Shown here one piece after another: positions 37,424-45,506 of a stretch of DNA of 61,487 nt; the stretch's first letter is position 1, and each line of letters opens with the position of its first letter. Source of the DNA: Armatimonadota bacterium. Its GTDB lineage: Bacteria; Armatimonadota; JAAZEB01. The DNA is taken from positions 1 through 61,487 of the forward strand of contig JAAZEM010000149.1 in NCBI GenBank assembly GCA_012512265.1, written 5' to 3'. The notes below the pieces were generated by a model, which was given only the letters and a program-made list of their open reading frames with translations, searched no databases and was not told where the DNA came from. Both the position numbers and the translations under genes were made by a program.

Positions 37424-38368
37424 TTACTCCCCTCCCTCCGACACGAGCGGGTGCAGGTCGATCTCCACTTCCAGACGCGTGCCGGAACCGGGTTTCGATT
37501 CGATGTGGAACCGGTCCGCACACTTCTGGATGTTGGGAAGACCCATGCCCGCGCCGAAGCCCATCACGCGGACCAACTCGCTCGCCGTCGAGAAACCGGG
37601 GCGTAGCGCCATCTCCACATCCTCAATCCCGGGGCCCCAATCGACCGCCTGGATGGTGATGCTCTCGGCGCCAATCCGGGCGGTGATGGCGCCGCCGATG
37701 GAGTGGATGATGATATTGGTCTCGGCTTCATACGTGGCGATGGCCGCGCGGCGAGCTACCTTGATATCGATGCCGCGCTCCTTGAGAGCCGCCTTGATCC
37801 GGGCCGAGGCAATCCCCGCATTATCGAAGTCGCCTGCGTTCACGGGGAACTCCATGGTCACCTCCTGGCCCTGGGTGATCGGAGTGCCGGCGCGTTGGAG
37901 CAGCGCGATCTCCCGCCGGGCGGCCTCTTCGGCGATGTGGTTCAGCCCCTCCATCAGGCGCACCACAATATCCGCCTGGGTCAGAATCCCGCACAGACAT
38001 CCTCCCGCGTCGAGCACGGGGATCCGACCGAAACGATAGCGCCGGAAGTACTCCACCGCCCGGTGCAACGGCATGTTGTCCTGGATGGTGACGACGTTGG
38101 TCGTCATCCAATCTCCGACGCGCTCCTCGATATGCCCGTGATCGAGGGCAGAGATGATATCTTCCAGGCTAACGATCCCCACGAGACGCCCATCTTCCAG
38201 CACGGGCGTGCCAGAGATTCGGCGCTCGCGCAAGATGGCCTGCACCTCGCGCAAGCTGTTGTCGGGGGTGACGGTGACCACGTCGCGCGACATGGCGTCA
38301 CGCACCTTGAGCGTGTAAATGAGCTCATGGGCAACGGAAAAGCCATTTGTGTGGTTGATGACGCTCAT
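37424..38368 (-). CDS. CBS-domain pair fused to an RsbW/SpoIIAB-like HATPase
   Basis: 314 residues. The start codon at 38368 overlaps the previous stop in an ATGA, so translation is coupled. Residues 20-145 hold two CBS motifs (VRDAMSRDVVTVTPDNSLREV and VGDWMTTNVVTIQDNMPLHRA open each repeat). From about 180 the GHKL fold begins, with an N box (ETNIIIHSIGGA), G1 (VDWGPGIED) and G2 (GFGAGMGL). Anti-sigma kinases of this type act on STAS antagonists. A free STAS gene lies about 660 bases upstream on the same strand. CBS pairs usually bind adenosyl nucleotides, so energy status may set kinase activity. Confidence 0.88.
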   Translation of the reverse strand: MSVINHTNGFSVAHELIYTLKVRDAMSRDVVTVTPDNSLREVQAILRERRISGTPVLEDGRLVGIVSLEDIISALDHGHIEERVGDWMTTNVVTIQDNMPLHRAVEYFRRYRFGRIPVLDAGGCLCGILTQADIVVRLMEGLNHIAEEAARREIALLQRAGTPITQGQEVTMEFPVNAGDFDNAGIASARIKAALKERGIDIKVARRAAIATYEAETNIIIHSIGGAITARIGAESITIQAVDWGPGIEDVEMALRPGFSTASELVRVMGFGAGMGLPNIQKCADRFHIESKPGSGTRLEVEIDLHPLVSEGGE

Positions 38369-38700
38369 GGCTTCGCCAGCGCCGCGAGGCGCACGCACGA
38401 CTCGAAGAGGGGCAGCGAGGTCGTGTAGAGAGGGATGCCGTGGGCTTGCGCCAACCCGATGATCTCCTGAGTGGGGTGCTTGCCACGCACCAGGAAGACT
38501 GCCAGCGCCCCCACCACCTGCGCGGTGCGGATCACTTGGGGGCTCACCAGGCCGGTGAGGATGACGAACTGCTCCTTGCCCGTGGCGAGGATATCGCTCA
38601 GGAGGTCTGCCGCTGCGGCGCTATCCACTTCAATGTCGGGATCTTCCGCGCGCACCACCTCTTCTGCCTCAAGTGCCTGCGCGACTTCGCGTAGCAACAT
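38365..38700 (-). CDS. DRTGG-domain protein, first of the regulatory triplet
   Basis: 111 residues from the ATG at 38700 behind GGAGG. Its AAADLLSDILATGKEQ segment, near residue 28-45, matches the paralogue encoded at 37088-37423. A further DRTGG-type strand (GALAVFLVRG near 70) follows. Its stop overlaps the start of the CBS-HATPase gene. The extended -10 promoter at 38727-38732 lies just upstream. Similar triplets are known beside [FeFe]-hydrogenase genes in anaerobes; no hydrogenase is in this window. Confidence 0.82.
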   Translation of the reverse strand: MLLREVAQALEAEEVVRAEDPDIEVDSAAAADLLSDILATGKEQFVILTGLVSPQVIRTAQVVGALAVFLVRGKHPTQEIIGLAQAHGIPLYTTSLPLFESCVRLAALAKP

Positions 38701-39032
38701 AGTCTACCTCCGAACATGGCCGCACTATTATAGCACAAGATCGGCGCGGGCGGAACGGGCAGGTGCGTGATGCTACGGAACAGTGAAGGTGGATGAAAGG
38801 GAGACCGTCAGGATCCGCGCGGATGCGCGAGAGAGCGCGGCGCGGGGACGGTGCTCGGCACGGCAACACCGGGCGTTCCCGTCCCGCACTCCGGCTTGCG
38901 ACCCAAACGCGAGCAGCAGTGGCGAGGGAATGGGTGGAGAACACTTCGAAGCGGGGCTGTTGGCGTGCTCAATCTTTCTGGTTGCCAACAGCCCGCCCAC
39001 CCGGCCAGGCTGCTCCGGGCCGAATGGATCGC
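38701..39032. other. Intergenic region with an 11-bp stem hairpin
   Basis: About 330 bases between the STAS gene end and the DRTGG triplet. A perfect inverted repeat GGGCTGTTGGC/GCCAACAGCCC (38954-38964 and 38984-38994) sits about 40 bases past the STAS stop. It may end the exopolysaccharide transcript, though no T run follows. The triplet promoter lies at 38727. No gene is seen. Confidence 0.5.
38727..38732 (-). promoter_or_regulatory. Extended -10 promoter of the DRTGG/CBS triplet
   Basis: TATAAT preceded by TGC on the minus strand, about 27 bases upstream of the ATG at 38700. No clear -35 element. Confidence 0.6.
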
Positions 39033-39416
39033 TTAGGAAGGAAGAACCCGCCGGGGAATAGGGGGCGATTCTTCCGTCGCGTGCAAGAAGGAGTGAACCG
39101 CTTCCGGTAGGGTGTCGTAGATGTCGAATGCGCGGTGCAGTCGGGTGATCTCGAAGATGACACGGACCGGGCCTTGAAGCCCGGCGAGGCGCAGGTCGCC
39201 CGCGCTGGAGCGCGCCATCTTGAGCCCCGATACGAGGGCGGCCAGGCCAACCGAGTCGACAAAATCGACCCGGCTGAGATCGGCGACCACCCAGCTTTTC
39301 CCTTCCTCTACGAGAGTGGCCAGTCGCTGCCGGAAGGTGCCCGCGGTGCGCGCATCCAGGCGGCCCAGCGGCTCAATCACGGCTACTCCTGTCTCGTCAC
39401 GCAACTCCACGATCAT
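39033..39416 (-). CDS. STAS-domain anti-sigma factor antagonist
   Basis: 127 residues from the ATG at 39416 (GGAAGGGG upstream). The STAS fold is seen in MIVELRDETGVAVIEPLGRLD, with the phosphorylatable Ser in the loop DFVDSVGLAALV near residue 58. It sits 61 bases after the nucleotidyltransferase gene and so is likely the last gene of the exopolysaccharide unit. Known partners are RsbW-type kinases such as the HATPase encoded at 37424-38368. No cognate sigma factor is next to it. Confidence 0.9.
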   Translation of the reverse strand: MIVELRDETGVAVIEPLGRLDARTAGTFRQRLATLVEEGKSWVVADLSRVDFVDSVGLAALVSGLKMARSSAGDLRLAGLQGPVRVIFEITRLHRAFDIYDTLPEAVHSFLHATEESPPIPRRVLPS

Positions 39417-39477
39417 CCAGTCACCCCTTCCCGAGACGGCACACGGCATCGGTGGCGCGCGTTGGCCCCAGGTATCA

Positions 39478-41064
39478 TCATCTCTTGCGCCGTGTTGCCG
39501 CCCAGAGTAGTATTCTCAGGTCATTCCATAGGCTCTTCGATGCGGCGTAGTAGGCATCTACCGCGAGCGTCTCCTCCAGGGGCAGGTCATCGCCCCCCTG
39601 GATTCGCCATAGGCCGGTGAAGCCTGCCGGAGCCTGGCCCACGTGCCGGAGCCAATCCTCCGACACGCTGGCTGCCTCCTCCTCCGTCATCGGTTTGATG
39701 CCGACCAGACTGATGTCTCCGCGCATCACGTTATAGAGGGCTGGAAGCCGAGAGACTCCCAACCGCTCCGCGAGCTTTCCCACTGCCCCGTGAGGGCTAA
39801 ACCGGAGAAGCTGGACGGGGCGCATGCGTGGGGCGCCGGACGGCAATCTCTGGCCGGGAACCGGCGCGAGGCGCCATGTTCGTTCGATGGTGGGTTGGCG
39901 AGTCAACCGCGCGACGACGCCCAGCCCAAAAAAGATCGGCAGGCCACCGATGAGCGCGAGCGTGCTGATCCCGAGGTCCGCCGCTCGCGACCAGATCTGC
40001 CCCCCCGGCCGTCCCCGGATATGCGACAGGAGCACGTCGTCTTCGATGTAGGCGCTGGTGCCGCAATCAAATCGCACGACCCACCGCCCATAAGCGAGGC
40101 ACCTCTCCAGCTCCAGGAGCCGACCGATGTAGGTGTGGGCGCCCACCACACTGTGCGCCACGCGCGCCTCCTCGTCGACAACGCTGTGCGGACCGACCCC
40201 AGTGTTGGGGCCGACGACGGCACCGCGGGCGATGCGGCAGTAGTCTCCGATCATCACCGGGGGCTGGATGTTTGCGTGGGGATGGATCCGGGTGTGATGC
40301 CCCAGCCGGATCCCAGGCGCCACCTCGCGCGCTGGCAGGTGCAGGCGTGAGTAGGAGCCGGACAGGATCTCCTGGTGAACCTGGTAATACTCGCTGAACG
40401 CCCCGATATCGCTCCACGGGCCCTCGTAGCAGTATGCGTAGAAGGGAAGCCCGCGTTCCAGCAGCTTTGGGAAAAGGTCGCGCGCGAAGTCAAAGAACTC
40501 GGCTTGCGGGATGAGATCGAGCACGGAGGGCTCCAGGACGTAAAACCCGGTGCTCACGAGATTCCCGCACGCCTCCTCGGGCCGGGGCTTCTCTTGAAAC
40601 TGCAAGATACGGCCGTCGTCATCCACCCGAGCCACCCCGAAGCGGCCCACCATCTCCTGGGGCATCGGCTTGACGACCACCGTCACCGCGGCGTTGCACG
40701 CCTTGTGATAGGCCACCACGGCGGCCACGTCGATGTCCCAAAGGCTGTCGCCCACAAGGACCACGAAAGTGTCGTCGAAAAACCGCTGCACGCGCTTCAC
40801 GGCGCCGGCGGTGCCGAGGAGGGTGCTCTCGAGTGAGTAGCTCAGATTGGCTCCCCATCGCCTGCCGTTGCCGAAGTGCTGCTCTACCAGATGGGGCAGG
40901 TGGTGGAGGTTCGCCTTGATCTCGGTGATGCCGGCGCGCACCAGCATCTCGATTGTGTGCTCCATCACCGGCTTGTTTGCCACGGGGAGCATCGGCTTTG
41001 GCGTGTCGCCCGAGCTCGGGCTCAGACGCGATCCGACCCCCGCCGCGAGGATCATCGCCGTCAT
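39478..41064 (-). CDS. Nucleotidyltransferase / left-handed helix / sugar transferase fusion
   Basis: 528 residues. Residues 1-230 are a sugar-nucleotide pyrophosphorylase (MILAAGVGSRLSP, TPKPMLPVANKP, VLVGDSLWDIDV). Residues 240-340 show hexapeptide-type strands as in GlmU or GMPP. From about residue 400 to the end the sequence matches the catalytic part of polyprenyl-phosphate sugar transferases (RLPALYNVMRGDISLVGIKP and PAGFTGLWRIQGGDDL). The usual membrane helix of such transferases is weak: one hydrophobic stretch near 365-385. It may activate a sugar and transfer it in one chain. Its ATG overlaps the preceding stop (ATGA). Substrate is unknown. Confidence 0.85.
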   Translation of the reverse strand: MTAMILAAGVGSRLSPSSGDTPKPMLPVANKPVMEHTIEMLVRAGITEIKANLHHLPHLVEQHFGNGRRWGANLSYSLESTLLGTAGAVKRVQRFFDDTFVVLVGDSLWDIDVAAVVAYHKACNAAVTVVVKPMPQEMVGRFGVARVDDDGRILQFQEKPRPEEACGNLVSTGFYVLEPSVLDLIPQAEFFDFARDLFPKLLERGLPFYAYCYEGPWSDIGAFSEYYQVHQEILSGSYSRLHLPAREVAPGIRLGHHTRIHPHANIQPPVMIGDYCRIARGAVVGPNTGVGPHSVVDEEARVAHSVVGAHTYIGRLLELERCLAYGRWVVRFDCGTSAYIEDDVLLSHIRGRPGGQIWSRAADLGISTLALIGGLPIFFGLGVVARLTRQPTIERTWRLAPVPGQRLPSGAPRMRPVQLLRFSPHGAVGKLAERLGVSRLPALYNVMRGDISLVGIKPMTEEEAASVSEDWLRHVGQAPAGFTGLWRIQGGDDLPLEETLAVDAYYAASKSLWNDLRILLWAATRRKR

Positions 41065-42209
41065 CCTACCCCCTCCACGTCATCGGCGGTGCCCAGATGC
41101 TGATCCAGGCCCCCCAGCCCCAACAACCGGCGGATTGCAGGAGACCCAGGGTACACCCGAAACTCGTAACCGCGTGCCCGCGCCTCGTGCGCCAGGGAGG
41201 CCAGGCACCCCAGGCCGGCGCTATCAATGTAGGTGCAGGCTGTCAGATCCACGTAAACGTGGCCCGGGCGGCCAGGCGGCGATGTCGCGCCCGCGGATTG
41301 CATCGGTTCTGAAGCCTCTCCCGCGAGTGTCTGGAGCGCCAGTGCCTCGAATGCCCCTCGCTGATCCGCGCCAAACCGTCCGGCAACGCGGATGGCGCGC
41401 GGGCCAATGGCTCGAATCTCATCAGCGCCCTCTTCGGGCGGGCGTGGGGAGCGCGTCTGCCGCGTCAGAAGCCAGTAGCGCATCAGCCCGGGCGCCAGGT
41501 GGCGAAAGTCGCCGGCGTAGCGCCGCCATAGCCGCCTTGGCTCGTTGCCCAGACGCCACAGCCACTCGGCGCCGGCATGTTGCATCCAGACCGGCGCGCG
41601 GCGCGCGCTCCCGGCGATGAAGTCGAGGCTCGCGCCGATCCCGATCGCCACGGGTACCTCCAGCGAATGCCGGTGCCGGTAGATCCACTTCTCCTGCTTG
41701 GGGCTCCCGAAGGCGACCAGGAGCGCGTCGGGGCGTACCGCGTTGACGCGCCGGAGGATCGTGGCGTGATCCATGGACTCCAGGTCGGCCATCGGTGGGC
41801 TGTAGACGCCGCTGATGCGAAGCCCCGGAAACCGCTGGCAGAGGCGCTTGGCGGCGGCCCGCGCCACCTCGGGCCGGGCGCCCAGCAGGAAGAGCGAGCG
41901 CCCGCTGGCCGCGAAGCGCTCCGCGAGCGCGGGCACCAGGTCGGCCCCCGTCACGCGCTCGGGGATCGATCCGCCGAGCACTCGGGATGCCCACACGAGC
42001 GGCATTCCATCCGCCGTCGCCAGATCGACGTGGCGCAGGATGTGGAGCAGCTCCGGATCCGCCAGGGCGCGGGCGAGGAAGTCGCTATTCACCGTTGCGA
42101 CCTGATGCACCCGGCCGCCGCGCGCGACGAACTCTTCGATCCGATCCAGCGCTTCTGCCTGGGTCACTTCATCGACGGGCACCCCCAGGACCACGGTCAG
42201 GCGGCGCAT
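41061..42209 (-). CDS. WecG/TagA/CpsF glycosyltransferase fused to a C-terminal STAS domain
   Basis: 382 residues from the ATG at 42209. Residues 5-235 match WecG/TagA: TVNSDFLARALADPEL, DLATADGMPLVW, the Arg-Val-Thr-Gly-Ala-Asp motif, FLLGARPEVA, and FGSPKQEKWIYRHR. A linker of about 45 residues joins a STAS domain (about 300-375) with YIDSAGLGCLASL, including the Ser that kinases phosphorylate. WecG enzymes add N-acetylmannosaminuronic acid or ManNAc to a lipid-linked sugar. A STAS tail would allow control by phosphorylation or partner exchange. I know no standard family with this pairing. Its stop overlaps the next start. Confidence 0.88.
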   Translation of the reverse strand: MRRLTVVLGVPVDEVTQAEALDRIEEFVARGGRVHQVATVNSDFLARALADPELLHILRHVDLATADGMPLVWASRVLGGSIPERVTGADLVPALAERFAASGRSLFLLGARPEVARAAAKRLCQRFPGLRISGVYSPPMADLESMDHATILRRVNAVRPDALLVAFGSPKQEKWIYRHRHSLEVPVAIGIGASLDFIAGSARRAPVWMQHAGAEWLWRLGNEPRRLWRRYAGDFRHLAPGLMRYWLLTRQTRSPRPPEEGADEIRAIGPRAIRVAGRFGADQRGAFEALALQTLAGEASEPMQSAGATSPPGRPGHVYVDLTACTYIDSAGLGCLASLAHEARARGYEFRVYPGSPAIRRLLGLGGLDQHLGTADDVEGVG

Positions 42210-42213
42210 CGCC

Positions 42214-42951
42214 TCAGTAAGCTCCTCTCCCAAACAGCACGGCTGGAATTGTGCGCAACAGGAGACGGATATCGAGCCACAGCGATTCCTGCTCGATATA
42301 CTCCACGTCCATCATCACCCAGCGCTCGAAATCGACATTGCTGCGCCCGCTCACCTGCCAGATGCACGTGATGCCCGGCTTCACATCGAGGCGCCGTCGA
42401 TGCTCCGGGGTGTACTGCGCCACCTCGGAGGGGAGCGGCGGTCGTGGCCCGACCAGACTCATATGGCCCGCGAGGACGTTGAACAGCTGGGGCAGCTCGT
42501 CGATGCTCAGCTTCCGGATGATCCGTCCGACGCGGGTGACGCGAGGGTCATTCCGAATCTTGAAAACCGGGCCGCTTGCCTCGTTGAGCGCCTCCAGTTC
42601 GGCGCGTCGTGCCTCCGCGTCCACGTACATCGAGCGGAACTTGAGGAGCGGGAAGGTCTCCCCCCAACGCCCCACGCGCGTCTGAACAAACAAGACCGGC
42701 CCCGGGGAGTCCAGCTTGATCGCCAGCGCGGTGAGCAGCATGATGGGGAGAGTGATGATCACGGCCACCAGGCCCACGATCAGATCGAAAGCGCGCTTCA
42801 GGACACTCCGGCTGGCTTGCGAGAGGCCCCACGTGAAGAAGATGGTCCGCAGTACGAGCCGCCGGCGCAGGCCCCAGAGGCGCACATTGCGCGCCTCATA
42901 GTAGCGCAAGATACGCTCGTCGCCCTCCTCTGGCCCCAGCCGTTCCACCAT
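42214..42951 (-). CDS. Polyprenyl-phosphate sugar-1-phosphate transferase
   Basis: 245 residues from the ATG at 42951 (GGGGG upstream). One N-terminal membrane helix (about residues 54-78), then the conserved catalytic core: KLDSPGPVLFVQTRVG, FPLLKFRSMYVDAE, NDPRVTRVGRIIRKLSIDELPQ, MSLVGPRPPLPSE and KPGITCIWQVSGRSN. This single-helix form is the PglC/WcaJ catalytic type. It transfers the first sugar phosphate to undecaprenyl phosphate at the inner membrane. It is first in the unit under a sigma-54-like promoter at 43037-43052. Confidence 0.95.
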   Translation of the reverse strand: MVERLGPEEGDERILRYYEARNVRLWGLRRRLVLRTIFFTWGLSQASRSVLKRAFDLIVGLVAVIITLPIMLLTALAIKLDSPGPVLFVQTRVGRWGETFPLLKFRSMYVDAEARRAELEALNEASGPVFKIRNDPRVTRVGRIIRKLSIDELPQLFNVLAGHMSLVGPRPPLPSEVAQYTPEHRRRLDVKPGITCIWQVSGRSNVDFERWVMMDVEYIEQESLWLDIRLLLRTIPAVLFGRGAY

Positions 42952-43036
42952 CGCTGACCCCCTTCCACACCTGGCGGCGGCGTGCGCCCACGGACCGCAG
43001 TGAGTGGGTGCACGCTACGCCGTCGCGCTCAGAGAG

Positions 43037-43052
43037 TGCACGACCGGTGCCA
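43037..43052 (-). promoter_or_regulatory. Sigma-54-like promoter of the sugar transferase unit
   Basis: Minus-strand TGGCAC-N5-GTGCA. GG and GC are 12 bases apart as required for -24/-12 elements. The start would be near 43025, about 75 bases before the ATG at 42951. Confidence 0.6.
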
Positions 43053-43160
43053 GAGGAAAACCGCGAATCGCGGGCCGCGGGGGCGTGAATCAGGAGCCGG
43101 GTGTCCGATCTTTCGGGCGGAGAGCGGGGGATGGGCTGGGGCGCGGGTGCCCGCCACCCC

Positions 43161-44015
43161 TCAGCGTGCGAGAACGTCGGCGATGGTGAACACCATCAGA
43201 CCGATGCTGACAAAGCCGTTCGTGGTGAAGAAGGCGGCGTTGACGCGCGACAGGTCGCCGGGGCGGACGAGGGTGTGCTCGTAGGCGAGGAGGAGCACCG
43301 CCGCGACGGCGCCGGCGTGGTAGAGCGGGCCCAGAGGGACGAGCGTGGGGAGAAGGAACAGGATGATGGCAACCCCGACGTGGAGCAGGATAGAGAGGAG
43401 CAGCGCGTTGCGCTCGCCCAGCCGGGCCGGCAGAGAGTGAAGCCCCTCTTTGCGGTCAAACTCCGTATCCTGGCAGGCATAGATGATGTCGAAGCCGGCG
43501 GTCCAGAGGGTGACCGCGGCGCACAGGAGGAGCGGCACCAGCTCGATCCGCCCGCGGATGGCAATCCATGCGCCCACCGGAGCCACACCCAGGCCCAGCC
43601 CGAGGGCGAGGTGCGAGAGTGACGTGAACCGCTTGGTGTAGGAATAACCCCAGACGATCGCCAGCGCCACCGGCGAGAGGATGAGCGCCAGCCGGTTCAG
43701 CATTCCGGCTGCAAGGATGAAAAGCGCCGCGGAGGCCAGGCAGAACACCCACACCTGGCCCCGGGTGAGCAGGCCCGCCGGGAGGGCGCGTGACGCGGTG
43801 CGCGGGTTGCGCCGGTCGAACTCCTGGTCGACCAGGCGGTTGAAGCTCATGGCGCTACTGCGCGCGCCGACCATGGCGACGAGGATCCAGAAGAGCGCGC
43901 GTCCGGAAGGCACTCCGCCTGCGGCGAGGAAGGCGCTCATCAGGGCGAAGGGGAGCGCGAAGACGGTATGCTCAAACTTGATCATGTCTAGAATGATCCG
44001 GAGCTGGCGCAGCAT
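43161..44015 (-). CDS. ubiA: UbiA-family prenyltransferase
   Basis: 284 residues with eight or nine membrane helices. First aspartate motif: NRLVDQEFDRRN near residue 59. Second: YACQDTEFDRKEG near 183. This pattern with MLRQLRIILDMIKFEH at the start is the 4-hydroxybenzoate or futalosine-pathway (MqnP) type of UbiA. It attaches a prenyl chain to an aromatic acid in the inner membrane for quinone synthesis. It follows the UbiX gene by three bases and the ribosome site GAGGAG lies in the end of ubiX. Confidence 0.9.
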   Translation of the reverse strand: MLRQLRIILDMIKFEHTVFALPFALMSAFLAAGGVPSGRALFWILVAMVGARSSAMSFNRLVDQEFDRRNPRTASRALPAGLLTRGQVWVFCLASAALFILAAGMLNRLALILSPVALAIVWGYSYTKRFTSLSHLALGLGLGVAPVGAWIAIRGRIELVPLLLCAAVTLWTAGFDIIYACQDTEFDRKEGLHSLPARLGERNALLLSILLHVGVAIILFLLPTLVPLGPLYHAGAVAAVLLLAYEHTLVRPGDLSRVNAAFFTTNGFVSIGLMVFTIADVLAR

Positions 44016-44018
44016 CGA

Positions 44019-44618
44019 TTACTCCTCTCCCCAGCGCGCCTGCGGGTTGGGCAAGCCCAGGTGGTCCAGAATCCGCCCGACGACGAAATCGACCAACTCC
44101 TCGATGCTCCGCGGGTGATGGTAGAAGCCGGGGCACGCTGGGAGAATCAGAGCGCCCGCCTCGGCGAGCGTGGTGAGGTTGCGGAGGTGGATCAGATTGA
44201 GCGGCGTCTCGCGGGGCACCAGGATCAGCTGTCGGTGCTCCTTCAGGACGACATCGGCCGCGCGCCCGATCAGGTCCTCGGCTATGCCGGCGGCGATGCG
44301 CGCCGCCGTGCCCATGGTGCAGGGAACGACGACCATCGCATCGGGCGCGCTGGAACCGCTGGCGCACGGGGCGAAGAGGTCATCCGGATGGTGGAAGCGG
44401 ACGTTATCCGGGTCGCGGCCGAGGAAGGCGCGGAGCGACGGCTGCTCGAGATCGAAGGGCGTGCCCATCTCGTGGGCAATCACGCGCGCGCCCGCGCGGG
44501 AGACGACGACGGAGATGCGACGGACCAGCGGGGCGGCGCGCTCGATAAGGCGCAGGCCGTAAACGCTGCCGCTTGCCCCGGTGATCGCCACCAGGAGCTC
44601 CGAACCTGAAACTGACAC
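44019..44618 (-). CDS. ubiX: UbiX-family flavin prenyltransferase
   Basis: 199 residues from the GTG at 44618, which follows GGAGG by four bases; an ATG at 44630 is also in frame. The flavodoxin-like fold starts with LVAITGASGSVYGLRL. The conserved VVPCTMGTAARIAAGIAEDL and QLILVPRETPLN motifs follow. UbiX makes prenylated FMN for a UbiD-type decarboxylase; the ubiX-ubiA pair indicates quinone biosynthesis. No UbiD is in this window. Confidence 0.93.
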   Translation of the reverse strand: MSVSGSELLVAITGASGSVYGLRLIERAAPLVRRISVVVSRAGARVIAHEMGTPFDLEQPSLRAFLGRDPDNVRFHHPDDLFAPCASGSSAPDAMVVVPCTMGTAARIAAGIAEDLIGRAADVVLKEHRQLILVPRETPLNLIHLRNLTTLAEAGALILPACPGFYHHPRSIEELVDFVVGRILDHLGLPNPQARWGEE

Positions 44619-44709
44619 GCTTCCTCCCATGATGCGCCGCAACGCCCGCCGCGCGGGCGGGCGAACCCACTACGTGACCGCCCGCGGGGCGCCTCGATAC
44701 CGGATGGCC

Positions 44710-45345
44710 CTACAGCTTCGGGCTGTTGGCGCGATAGACCTTGATCTCCTTGATCACCATCGGCTTCAGCGGCCGGTCGTTCGAGCTGCGCGGCGTCTGG
44801 CTGATCTTGATGGCAACATCCAATCCCTTGACCACCTGGCCGAAGATGGTGTGCCGGTCGTCCAGGTGCGGGGTGGGCGCCACGGTGATGAAGAACTGGC
44901 TGCCGTTGGTATTCGGCCCGGCGTTGGCCATCGAGAGCCGCCCCGGCTTGCTGTGGCGGAGGCTGCTCACGAACTCATCCTCAAACTGGTAGCCGGGGCC
45001 GCCCGTGCCGGCGCGGCTGGGATCCCGGCTGTAGGGGCAGCCACCCTGGATCATGAAGCCCGGGATAACACGATGGAACAGGAGCCCGTTGTAGAAGGGC
45101 CGCTTCACCTGCTTGCCGGTGGCCGGGTCCGTGAAAGCCTTCGTGCCCATGGCCAGACCGGTGAAGTTGGCGACGGTCTTGGGGGCTTCCTTTTCAAAGA
45201 GCTGGACAACAATGGTGCCCTGGTTGGTCACAATATTCGCGTAGAGGGTTCCCGACGGCTTGGCCTTCGCCTTTGCCGCGAGGAGGGGGAGCGCCGTAAG
45301 CACCACGACAAGGGCTGCCAGAAGCAGCGGCAGCGATCTGCGCAT
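44710..45345 (-). CDS. Secreted peptidyl-prolyl cis-trans isomerase (cyclophilin)
   Basis: 211 residues from the ATG at 45345 (AAAGGAG upstream). Signal peptide at about 1-21. The cyclophilin fold follows, with [13 protein letters not shown] (catalytic Arg, Phe), GSQFFIT, and [10 protein letters not shown]. The substrate is secreted proteins in the periplasm. A promoter lies at 45416-45445. It is divergent from the oxidoreductase gene. Confidence 0.93.
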   Translation of the reverse strand: MRRSLPLLLAALVVVLTALPLLAAKAKAKPSGTLYANIVTNQGTIVVQLFEKEAPKTVANFTGLAMGTKAFTDPATGKQVKRPFYNGLLFHRVIPGFMIQGGCPYSRDPSRAGTGGPGYQFEDEFVSSLRHSKPGRLSMANAGPNTNGSQFFITVAPTPHLDDRHTIFGQVVKGLDVAIKISQTPRSSNDRPLKPMVIKEIKVYRANSPKL

Positions 45346-45415
45346 GAGTGACTCTCTCCTTTCGCATGCCGATTGGGTCGGGTTGGGCCGGACGCCAAGG
45401 CGCCTGGCTGCTGGC

Positions 45416-45445
45416 ATTATACCAGGAAGCCTCCTCGCCGGGCAA
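45416..45445 (-). promoter_or_regulatory. Cyclophilin promoter with extended -10
   Basis: Minus-strand TTGCCC (45440-45445), 18 bases, TATAAT (45416-45421) with TGG before it. The leader is about 65 bases. Confidence 0.65.
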
Positions 45446-45506
45446 GTGAGTGACCGTCCGGCAGGAACCGGAAGGGGCGCGCGGAACTTCCCCAAGGAGG
45501 AATGAT

